Assembly: GCA_037139415.1 (NCBI GenBank)
Contig: JBAXGN010000007.1
Coordinates: 1 to 64,000, forward strand
Source of the DNA: Verrucomicrobiota bacterium
GTDB lineage: Bacteria > Verrucomicrobiota > Verrucomicrobiia > Limisphaerales > Fontisphaeraceae
Direction: 5' to 3'
Length of the DNA stretch: 64,000 bases
Positions 36,301 to 42,411 of the stretch are shown piece by piece. Position 1 is the stretch's first letter; each line of letters starts with the position of its first letter. The position numbers and the translations under genes were made by a program. A model generated the notes under the pieces. That model saw nothing but the letters and a program-made list of their open reading frames with translations. It had not been told where the DNA came from and searched no databases.

Positions 36301-37628
36301 ATGCCGCATGGGCCGGTGACGCAGACCGCCGCGCTGTAATCGTTGAGCTGTTTTTCCAAACGGTCAATGTCGGTGGCCAGTTGCGTGCGTTGCGCGATGG
36401 TGGTGGGTGGTTGCTCCGGGGCGCGCAGTGCGGCGACCTGTTCCTTGACGGCGAGAATGGTTTGCGCACGGTTGGCTTCACTATCGTGTACGACGCAAAA
36501 GAGGTCGCTCATCCCCTGGGCGGTGAGCCGCGCCGCCACCACGTCAATTGCGGCGCGCTTCTGGCAGATGACGAGCACGCGTTGACCATGCGCGAGCGCG
36601 TCCGCCACGATATTAACGATGGTCTGCGATTTGCCGGTGCCTGGCGGGCCATGCACCAGCAGGCCGGGACCATGCCGCGCCTGCCACACAGCACGTTCTT
36701 GCGCCGGGTCCGTGTCGGTAATCAGGAAACGGTCGGTCTCCGCAGGCAGGACGGAAGGTGGCAGTTGCGCCCGCCCTTTGCCGGTGAGGTAATCGCTCAA
36801 TAACTCACTCGTTTGCTGAGTGCGCAGCAAGGAATCCAGATCATACGTAAGCGCTTGTTTTTCCCACTGGATCAAACCGATGATCCCGGCGTTGATCACT
36901 CCGGGGGCGGTCTCTTTCGCCAATGTCGCACGGGCGGGCACAGGCACGGGTGGACCGGTCAGGGAAACCGTGGGTGGCGGGCGGAGTCCCGCGTACAGCG
37001 TGGTTACCACCTTTTCGAGTTCTTCCAAGGTGGTTTCGTCGAACACATCCAAGCGTGGGTCCTCGGGATTAAACTCCAGGTTATCGGTGATCCAGATATC
37101 CAGCGCCTTATTATATTTGGCGCCGCCCGCCTCTTCGTCGCGCGCGATGACGATGCGCCCCTGGGTTTGGCAGGGTACCTCGATCCGAATAGGCCAGAGG
37201 AACACGGGTGCCAGCACGCTCTGATACTCGCCCATGGCATCCTTGACCCGCGCATGAAACAGCGGATACGCCAGCCACAAACTCCGCACGCCGGTTTCCC
37301 GCCGGAAGGCCTCTGCTGTGCGTGCCAGCCCGGCGGAGAGGCGACGGTACATTTCCCGCTGCGGATTCGCTTGGCCAGGGGCGGGTTCTGTGAGATCAAG
37401 GTCGAAGCTGACTTTGCCATGCTCACTGCGCAGCAGCTTGACCAGCAAATCCCTGGGGATGGCGGGCGAAGCGAGGGCCAAATCCATGAGATCCATCCGC
37501 TTGAAGCCGGTGGTGGGAAACGCCTGCAACAGCCCGCTACGCCGCGTGGTCTGGTGCAAACGGTTCAAATACGTTTGCAGCACGGCGGCAGGGCTGGAGT
37601 TTTTTTTGCTATCCTGGGCGCTTGCCAT
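33390..37628 (-). CDS. Giant SF1 helicase-nuclease (DUF4011-like N terminus, DUF559/MTES_1575-type C terminus)
   Basis: 1412 residues from ATG 37628. The N-terminal 300 residues are of the DUF4011 kind (LWLAYPLFHARV, APVFLWPIRIEV). Walker A is GPPGTGKSQTIVNIVADAL (about residue 326). The DExx box is VVIFDEASQCPVEQAVPAIF (about residue 955), followed by VVAGDEKQLPPTAFF. Later SF1 motifs include VQGDERDVMIFSTTFG and RRLNVAITRAK. The last 100 residues are an endonuclease domain (GESGFRIDLAV, LGIECDGKTYHP, LLKQRGWTIHRVWSTDWW) of the DUF559/Vsr-like fold. Single-gene helicase-nucleases of this kind are thought to act in defence or repair; that role is inferred. It is divergent from the thiD remnant at 37736. 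Confidence 0.85.
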   Translation of the reverse strand: MASAQDSKKNSSPAAVLQTYLNRLHQTTRRSGLLQAFPTTGFKRMDLMDLALASPAIPRDLLVKLLRSEHGKVSFDLDLTEPAPGQANPQREMYRRLSAGLARTAEAFRRETGVRSLWLAYPLFHARVKDAMGEYQSVLAPVFLWPIRIEVPCQTQGRIVIARDEEAGGAKYNKALDIWITDNLEFNPEDPRLDVFDETTLEELEKVVTTLYAGLRPPPTVSLTGPPVPVPARATLAKETAPGVINAGIIGLIQWEKQALTYDLDSLLRTQQTSELLSDYLTGKGRAQLPPSVLPAETDRFLITDTDPAQERAVWQARHGPGLLVHGPPGTGKSQTIVNIVADALAHGQRVLVICQKRAAIDVVAARLTAQGMSDLFCVVHDSEANRAQTILAVKEQVAALRAPEQPPTTIAQRTQLATDIDRLEKQLNDYSAAVCVTGPCGIPYRDLLSEVSRLFRVNKLRQPSNALKTLFKGRTSEELRSLQTEISAVAQLWQSARPKQNPWVHRTQDFLLDPIFRERVQQSLSALRVAHQSHAAFTAAAGLGVELHMPPAEFVKAMPAWARQIEEGMQMDRIASSAQWLEKVGGQGEAEMTAMAEALHTFIEANRALAENAGNPNWTQRYQQAGLTLALEWAGIIAGLLTMERAWWRWFSPVYHLHHFKLKKAFKLNRRFTAEELQMVFGDLVFWLETQAKSVDFARSLKTALTAEPALDPVLKGFQRKDSIAIRKALNQLEIARKRAVVAAGVFTALEPFQEWLRGEYLDTLRQQQLRGVTIGNDVETMTAGFESLESLQKLDLQRGRWQGLGRDVLAVLEQEEPSHPPVGDYAERWWHVTRLSAWYAWIEECQARWPALKEMTVPQYDETRRQLGESLARKRTLEVEHIKQHWKALQLQRRKADFGGVLVSRGPNSKRLRQVVELGEPAGLFDFRPCWLTNPNTASQIFPLQNGFFDVVIFDEASQCPVEQAVPAIFRAKRLVVAGDEKQLPPTAFFQSSFSFGTEDLDLEEAAVAAEAQPDLQRQIEVANAEQAMAVTDLLEASKPLLHECLLSVHYRSAYPQLIQFSNHAFYGGQLQVPPACRTVVQGSPPLVLKEVNGIYEKNCNRIEAQKVIGVLRQFWMVDSVPPTIGIVTFNERQRDLIEDLLMDEAAKDPAFEVKYLAERNRAEGDQDVGFFVKNLESVQGDERDVMIFSTTFGRDAAGQFRRFFGPINLPGGERRLNVAITRAKLADVIITSMPLAEISERMAKGAATGSGTLTGRDYLHAYLHYAKAVSGNDAATQEAVLENLVKLTSAAPGGPDPASAPSLFEQEVREALEARGLRVVPQIGESGFRIDLAVLHPEPDRGYLLGIECDGKTYHPDWTPRARDLWRQRLLKQRGWTIHRVWSTDWWINREQELNKILSKIKTLTDLQK

Positions 37629-37699
37629 GGATGGAATAAACAAAAAAACGGGCGGTAACACAATCAGAAACGACGGAAACCGTTCCGGCATATTTCGCG

Positions 37700-37779
37700 C
37701 TGTATTTCTTTGGGCAACGCCGGTAGTCTTCGCCCATGCAGAAACACGCGAAAACACCGATTGCCTTGACCATCGCCGG
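37700..37779 (+). repeat. 80-bp direct repeat, copy 1 (carries a thiD 5' fragment)
   Basis: Matches 41549-41628 at 78 of 80 positions (differences at 37727 and in the aaaaCacc/aaaaTacc segment). It contains the thiD start region and about 20 bp of its leader. Confidence 0.95.
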
Positions 37780-37786
37780 GGCGTGA
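37736..37786 (+). pseudogene. thiD 5' fragment (16 codons)
   Basis: ATG 37736 opens MQKHAKTPIALTIAGA and then a stop. The intact thiD at 41585 begins MQKHAKIPIALTIAGSDSGG. The fragment is a duplicate left by the event that made the 80-bp repeats. Confidence 0.85.
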
Positions 37787-37802
37787 CGAATGGTGGGCGA
37801 CC

Positions 37803-38192
37803 TCACATGAGTTTGAGTTCTTTTTCGATGTAGGCGAGGGTTTCAGGGCGGATACCGGCTTCGCCGCGGTGCGGCGGCAAGGATGGGCTGGCGTCCGGAT
37901 GAGAGGCTTTGGCCAGGTACTTGGTCCAGAGTTCAAAGTATTTGAGGAGCATGGTGGGTGAGGGGGAAGGCTGGAGGATGAATTCCAAGAGGCGGAGTTT
38001 GAGGTGGTCGAGGAACAGGGTGTTAAAGTCCCCGGGCAGCGGTTTGGCACGCAGGAGGTTGAGAGCGGATTCGGCGCGCTCACGGAGGGTGACCAGTTTG
38101 GTGATGCTGGAGTGCGCGGTGCTGGCAGCGGTCCGGCGGAGAACGCGGATGATGCGGCGGACGTGGCGGCGGATGGTGGTGCGGAGCAGCAT
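37803..38192 (-). CDS. Unknown 129-residue protein beside repeat mosaic
   Basis: A basic N terminus (MLLRTTIRRHVRRIIRVLRR) is followed by helical sequence (LREAESALNLLR-like) and LLEFILQPSPSPTMLLKYFELWTKYLA. I do not recognise a catalytic family. Its base composition and position between the thiD fragment and repeat clusters suggest it travels with the repeat-rich segment, perhaps as a remnant of a phage- or transposon-related gene. It ends 17 bp from the thiD fragment stop. Confidence 0.45.
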   Translation of the reverse strand: MLLRTTIRRHVRRIIRVLRRTAASTAHSSITKLVTLRERAESALNLLRAKPLPGDFNTLFLDHLKLRLLEFILQPSPSPTMLLKYFELWTKYLAKASHPDASPSLPPHRGEAGIRPETLAYIEKELKLM

Positions 38193-38595
38193 TGAAGTAA
38201 AAAGTAAAAAGTAAAAAGTAAAAAGTAAAAAGGCTAAAGGCAGAAGTGATCAGTGATCAGGGGAATCGCAAATTTTAGATTTCATATTTCAGAGGATAGG
38301 ACTTATGGGACAAATGGGAGTGATGGGAGCGATGAGCCCGGCAAAAGGCCAAGTATTGCAAATTGGAAATTGTAAAATGCAAATTGGGGAACACAAAAAA
38401 TCGCCAATCGTTGATCGCCGATAGCCAAGGGAATTTGAACCGCCAAACACGCCAACCACGCGAAAAGGGAAAAGACCGGGAAATAATTCAGCGCCGACTG
38501 ACGTGCGGCGGCTACGCGGGTTGAAGGCCGCACCAGGGGTTGAGGCTGGCGCGGCTGGGGAATTGTGATGTTTCTGTGATGAAAACATTTTTTTA
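38193..38595. repeat. Mosaic of short tandem repeats with period 7 or 9
   Basis: Contiguous units: GTAAAAA x5 (38197-38231); AGTGATC x2 (38245-38258); ATTTTAG, ATTTCAT, ATTTCAG (38272-38292); nonamers ATGGGACAA, ATGGGAGTG, ATGGGAGCG (38305-38331); heptamers TGCAAAT, TGGAAAT, TGTAAAA, TGCAAAT (38357-38384); ATCGCCA, ATCGTTG, ATCGCCG, ATAGCCA (38400-38427); nonamers CGCCAAACA, CGCCAACCA, CGCGAAAAG (38441-38467). From 38565 TGTGATG units recur about every 11 bp. No gene is seen. Confidence 0.9.
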
Positions 38596-38745
38596 TCACA
38601 AAATGTTATAAAATTGTGATGAAGTGAATTTTTCAGGGTTTCCAGTCCTGCACTTCAGTTTGGATGATTCCTGGGCGATGCGGGCATAGGACCAGCCTTG
38701 CGCACGGAGTTCGATGAACCGTTGTTGGGTTTCGTTGGTTTCCAT
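38596..38745 (-). pseudogene. Truncated helix-turn-helix N-terminal fragment
   Basis: 49 residues from ATG 38745: METNETQQRFIELRAQGW then SYARIAQE, the first two helices of a helix-turn-helix of the kind seen in terminase-small-subunit-like or regulatory proteins. After ARIAQE the sequence becomes unrelated (SSKLKCRTGNP...) and stops in the TTGTGATG repeats, so the recognition helix is missing. Probably a broken copy of a repeat-associated gene. Confidence 0.5.
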
Positions 38746-38899
38746 AGTTATGTCTTTCGTTATGTCGTTCTCAGTTTGTGTTGGCACGCGACGCACGGCG
38801 TCTGCGGACCGGAAACGCCCGGCCCGTGATGGCCAACGGGAGCGACGTTAACAGGGAAACGGAAAAGGTGGTTTCCTCCCAGAGGAGAATAATTCAAAT

Positions 38900-39335
38900 G
38901 CGGATTGCGGATTGCGGAATGAAGCGGATTTTGCAGAAAACGGGAAGCCGAACATGGCAAAAAGATAAGCTGGCATAAAAATGAAGACCAGAAAATAGGA
39001 GCTTGGAGTCAGGAGCCAATGCCAGAGATCAGTTATCAGTAAGCAGTTATCAGTCTCGCAAAAAATGAAGACAAAGAAGTTAGGAGACTGGAGTCAGGAC
39101 TTGGACCTCAAACCGCGAAACATGGGGAAAAACGCGAAAGCTGGAAGACAGGATGAACGGGATGGACAGGATTGAACAAGTCCGAAGCGCGAAAACCGAA
39201 ATCCGAAAGAACTTTTGCAGAAATATTTCCGGACAGAAAAATATAATTGAAGAAGATAGGAGCTTGGAGTCAGGAGCCAATGCCAGAGATCAGTTGTCAG
39301 TAAGCAGTTATCGGTCTCAGGGTCCCGTTGAGATT
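38900..39335. repeat. Second repeat mosaic with a duplicated 60-bp block
   Basis: GCGGATT, GCGGATT, GCGGAAT at 38900-38920. A 29-bp exact match to 3929-3957 lies at 38955-38983. The block at about 38997-39057 (AGGAGCTTGGAGTCAGGAGC, then CAGTTAT, CAGTAAG, CAGTTAT heptamers at 39030-39050) is repeated directly at about 39259-39318. The opposite-strand relative of the 9-bp array is at 39145-39177. Small frames here are repeat artefacts. Confidence 0.9.
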
Positions 39336-39576
39336 CCCGAGGTTGACTTGGACAGCACTGGATGTGGGTGGCCATTGGGTTGGGATGTTCGGATGAATAT
39401 AGGTGAGGACGCACCTGCCAATGATTTGCAAGGTCGTGAACTCCAAGTCCACCTTTCGCGAAGCGAACGCCCCACTGTGGGGTATCAGACTCGTGGCGGG
39501 CTTGGGAAGCCAACCTGACTTTCACGCACCTTTCTCGGCGCTATCTGCGCCACGCAAATAGTTGGCATTCTGCCTG
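39336..39576. other. Intergenic region, no gene seen
   Basis: About 240 bp after the repeat mosaic. Short frames on both strands are not protein-like. No terminator or promoter was identified with confidence. Confidence 0.4.
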
Positions 39577-40200
39577 CTATTGGTTGCCGACTGGTTTGAG
39601 AGTGTTGGTGTTTGTCAATAAATCTACAATTGGTTTACCCGAAACTGTAAAGAAAACAAATCCAGGGGAATCGTTTGTATCACGTTCAGTTAAACGGTCA
39701 TGCATACCATGCCAGATTTGGTAGGGGGGCGAATAGTAAAGCCAATAGTGGTGTTGTCGTACCGGCCCCTTGGCACCTTCCGACCAAGGCTCTCGGACAA
39801 CATGGATGCCTAGTCCGTTCGCATCATACTCTTGCCTTAGCGCTGTGATGACTGATGAAGAATCGTCATGAGCTATGAGCACATATGCAGTCCACTTTTT
39901 GTCGTGAAGGACCAAATGCCGCTGCTCCACGATGTAGAAATCAAGGCTCGTTACCAAGCCCTTTTCCTTATACCCGTATTTCGCAATGCCAAGTTTGGTA
40001 CCCAGGGCAGCTTGGCCGATTTCCACCTCCGACCAACCCAAGAAATTTATGCAATGGTTCATACTGTTGGTCCAAGACTTCGAGCGGATTTCAGCCTCGG
40101 AGTATTCTAGGTAACGCGTTGAAACGCAATTTGCGTGCCCTCCCTTTTGGCTATAGCAGCCGCAAAGCGTGGTCGCGACTATCAAAGTGAACCATGTCAT
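39577..40200 (-). CDS. Small lipoprotein of unknown function
   Basis: About 207 residues from ATG 40200 (MTWFTLIVATTLCGCYSQ), giving a short lipoprotein signal; ATG 40254 is an alternative that overlaps the HEAT gene stop by 17 bp. The mature part has two or three conserved-looking blocks (SWTNSMNHCINFLGWSE, VLIAHDDSSSVITAL, GFVFFTVSGKPIVDLL). I do not recognise the family. It probably forms a two-gene unit with the HEAT-repeat gene upstream. AT-richer than flanking housekeeping genes. Confidence 0.5.
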   Translation of the reverse strand: MTWFTLIVATTLCGCYSQKGGHANCVSTRYLEYSEAEIRSKSWTNSMNHCINFLGWSEVEIGQAALGTKLGIAKYGYKEKGLVTSLDFYIVEQRHLVLHDKKWTAYVLIAHDDSSSVITALRQEYDANGLGIHVVREPWSEGAKGPVRQHHYWLYYSPPYQIWHGMHDRLTERDTNDSPGFVFFTVSGKPIVDLLTNTNTLKPVGNQ

Positions 40201-40237
40201 TTCAGTCTCAAACGGCCATTGCATCATATACTGGTTT

Positions 40238-41152
40238 TCAGTTGGTCTTGTCATTCTTGTCTTCGGACTTAATTGCCTGAATGGCCGAGGCGGCCAAACG
40301 ACGAACAGTTGCATCTGCGTCTTCCAAAGCCTCAGTAACGGCTGGGAGTGCAGGACGCGCGCTGCTACCGTAAGCACGCAAAGCAGCGACTGCCCTTCGC
40401 CGACAAAGTGCATTGGTTTCACCCAGCCTCTGAATCAATGCCGGCACGGCGCGTTCAGGGACCCTTGCAATATCACCCAAAGCTGACACCGCCGATTGCC
40501 GAACTCCAGGGTCCAAGTCGCCAAGCGCCGAAATTAATGCCCATACGGCCTTGCAGGCATCAGCATCAGTCCCCAATGGCATCGTTGACTTGAGCGTAAA
40601 GTTGGTAGACTCGAACCCTTTACCGAGGGCTCGTGCAGCACATGTTCGAACGAAGGCGTCTTGGTTAGTCAGCGTATTGAGCAATACCGGCAAGGCTTTG
40701 CCACTGATTCCGGCAAGTGCCATGCATGCGCCGGAAGCCGAGTCCTTGTTTGTCGCAAGGACTGCCAAGTCTGGAATGGCACATTCCGCTTGGGTACCTA
40801 ACACCCAAAATGCGTCGGCAGCTATCGAATGCCGGATTGATGCTTTGCGGAACCGGACGGGAAAGAAGTTTTGATTTTGTAAAAGACTTAGCAGGAAAAC
40901 CCTGAGCCCCGAATCTTTGCAACACATGTTCTCAAGAAGAAAGGGCACTGCATTGGTTCCCATTGCGCCGACGGCTTTGGCCGCATGGCCTACGGCGATC
41001 GAACTCCCTACGTAGTCAAAATCCCCAAGCCAATCGTTGATCGACCTCCCCTCGTATCGAGGAACGGCGCGGTATCGTATAAAACCAAAGGCACAACCAA
41101 TACATAGGCCAAGGAGGACGCAGAAACCAATAATATGGGCAAACTTCTTCAT
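40238..41152 (-). CDS. Membrane-anchored HEAT-repeat protein
   Basis: 304 residues from ATG 41152 (MKKFAHIIGFCVLLGLCIGC), a signal or lipoprotein-like N terminus. Residues about 40-300 are HEAT/armadillo-type helical pairs, including NQDAFVRTCAARALG, DLDPGVRQSAVSALGDIARV and DADATVRRLAASAIQ. Such repeats make protein-protein binding solenoids. In Verrucomicrobiota they are common in secreted proteins. Its stop overlaps the region of the downstream lipoprotein start. Confidence 0.75.
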   Translation of the reverse strand: MKKFAHIIGFCVLLGLCIGCAFGFIRYRAVPRYEGRSINDWLGDFDYVGSSIAVGHAAKAVGAMGTNAVPFLLENMCCKDSGLRVFLLSLLQNQNFFPVRFRKASIRHSIAADAFWVLGTQAECAIPDLAVLATNKDSASGACMALAGISGKALPVLLNTLTNQDAFVRTCAARALGKGFESTNFTLKSTMPLGTDADACKAVWALISALGDLDPGVRQSAVSALGDIARVPERAVPALIQRLGETNALCRRRAVAALRAYGSSARPALPAVTEALEDADATVRRLAASAIQAIKSEDKNDKTN

Positions 41153-41548
41153 TAGGTCTTCTACAAACACAGGAATTTGTGCCAGTATTCGGGGGCAGAC
41201 CATAGGTTTTCCTGTTTTGCACTATACCTCCTTTTGAATTCATCCCTACAAATTATGCCACGCTGCGGCATCCAAGTAAAAACCCTGCCACGATCCACGC
41301 AGCTAAGGCCATGGCAAATGGCCTCTGGAAACTGGCCTCTTAATTGGCTCAACATGGCGACAGGAAATCGGATTCAACGTTTAATGTCGAGCGGAGAATG
41401 AACAATACGATGGGCCCCTTTAACTACGACTTGTACACATGATAGATGGTAGGGGCTTGCGCCATCACGATTGACTTCCACGGCCTGACCGGCGCACCGC
41501 AACTTCCCCAACACTGCGTCGGCGCACCCTGGGCTCGGTCTTTTCGTA
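41153..41548. other. Intergenic region upstream of thiD
   Basis: No convincing gene; a 74-codon frame on the plus strand (about 41177-41401) has no recognisable motif. No thi-box consensus of a TPP riboswitch was seen. Confidence 0.45.
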
Positions 41549-41628
41549 CTGTATTTCTTTGGGCAACGCCGGTAGTGTTCGCCCATGCAGAAACACGCGA
41601 AAATACCGATTGCCTTGACCATCGCCGG
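41549..41628 (+). repeat. 80-bp direct repeat, copy 2 (carries the thiD start)
   Basis: Direct copy of 37700-37779, 3849 bp away, 78/80 identical. It spans the end of the thiD leader and its first 15 codons. The pair brackets the repeat-rich 3.8-kb segment. Confidence 0.95.
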
Positions 41629-42382
41629 ATCGGATAGCGGCGGGGGGGCGGGAATTCAGACGGACTTGAAAACATTTGCCGCGCTGGGAGTGCATGGCAC
41701 TAGCGCGATCACCTGTTTGACCGCCCAGAATCCGAAAGGAGTGCGCGGCATTCAGTCGGCGACACCAATGATGGTACGCCAACAGATGGAAGCGGTGTTG
41801 GCGGAGTTGCGTCCTGCTGCCGTGAAGACCGGAATGCTGTTTTCCCAGCCCATCATCCGTGAGGTGGTCGCCATGTTCCGCCAGGAGACCAAACTCCCAT
41901 TGGTGGTGGATCCCGTGATGGTGGCGACCAGTGGCGCGAAACTGCTCAAGCCCCAAGCCATGCGGGCCTTGACGGATGCGTTGATCCCCCTTGCTGCATT
42001 GGTAACGCCAAACCTGGATGAAGCCGCCCTGTTAATCGCCCAACCTTTAACCTCAGTGGAGGATCTGCGCAAAGCGGCCCGACTGATTCATGCGCGCTGG
42101 GGATGTGCGGCCTTGGTCAAAGGTGGTCATCTGCGGGACGGGTGCCAGGCGGCGGACATTTTTTTTGACGGCGACACAGAACTGTTGTTGACCGCGCCGT
42201 ATATTCGCGGTGTCAGCACGCATGGCACCGGTTGCACCTATTCGGCGGCTATCACCGGTTATCTGGCCCTTGGGTGCGAACTACCGGTGGCCGTGCAGTT
42301 GGCCAAGGAATATATCACCCAAGCCATCGCCCAAAGCCTGCAGGCGGGACGGCATACGGTGCTGAATAACTTCTGGCGGTGA
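41585..42382 (+). CDS. thiD: Hydroxymethylpyrimidine/phosphomethylpyrimidine kinase
   Basis: 265 residues, normal length. The ribokinase-like HMP-P kinase motifs are GSDSGGGAGIQTDLKTFAA, LTAQNPKGVRGIQ, VDPVMVATSGAKLL, LVKGGHLRDG and the phosphate-binding THGTGCTYSAAI near the C terminus. It phosphorylates HMP twice to supply thiamine synthesis. Cytoplasmic. It converges on glnD 29 bp downstream. The 5' 44 bp is duplicated at 37736. Confidence 0.95.
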   Translation: MQKHAKIPIALTIAGSDSGGGAGIQTDLKTFAALGVHGTSAITCLTAQNPKGVRGIQSATPMMVRQQMEAVLAELRPAAVKTGMLFSQPIIREVVAMFRQETKLPLVVDPVMVATSGAKLLKPQAMRALTDALIPLAALVTPNLDEAALLIAQPLTSVEDLRKAARLIHARWGCAALVKGGHLRDGCQAADIFFDGDTELLLTAPYIRGVSTHGTGCTYSAAITGYLALGCELPVAVQLAKEYITQAIAQSLQAGRHTVLNNFWR

Positions 42383-42411
42383 CAACGGGTGGTTCATCCC
42401 AGCCCGAGTGG

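Noticed and set aside
37629-37757. N-terminal extension of the helicase gene that looks like a signal peptide
   Set aside because: A DNA helicase-nuclease should not be exported, and this stretch is non-coding DNA or the thiD fragment read on the other strand. ATG 37628 gives a family-like start.
41177-41401. 74-codon plus-strand frame between the HEAT gene and thiD
   Set aside because: No recognisable motif, no ribosome-binding site, and it overlaps the HEAT-protein promoter region.
41153-41584. TPP riboswitch upstream of thiD
   Set aside because: I looked for the CUGAGA-type thi-box core and saw none; the sequence also contains the 80-bp repeat.
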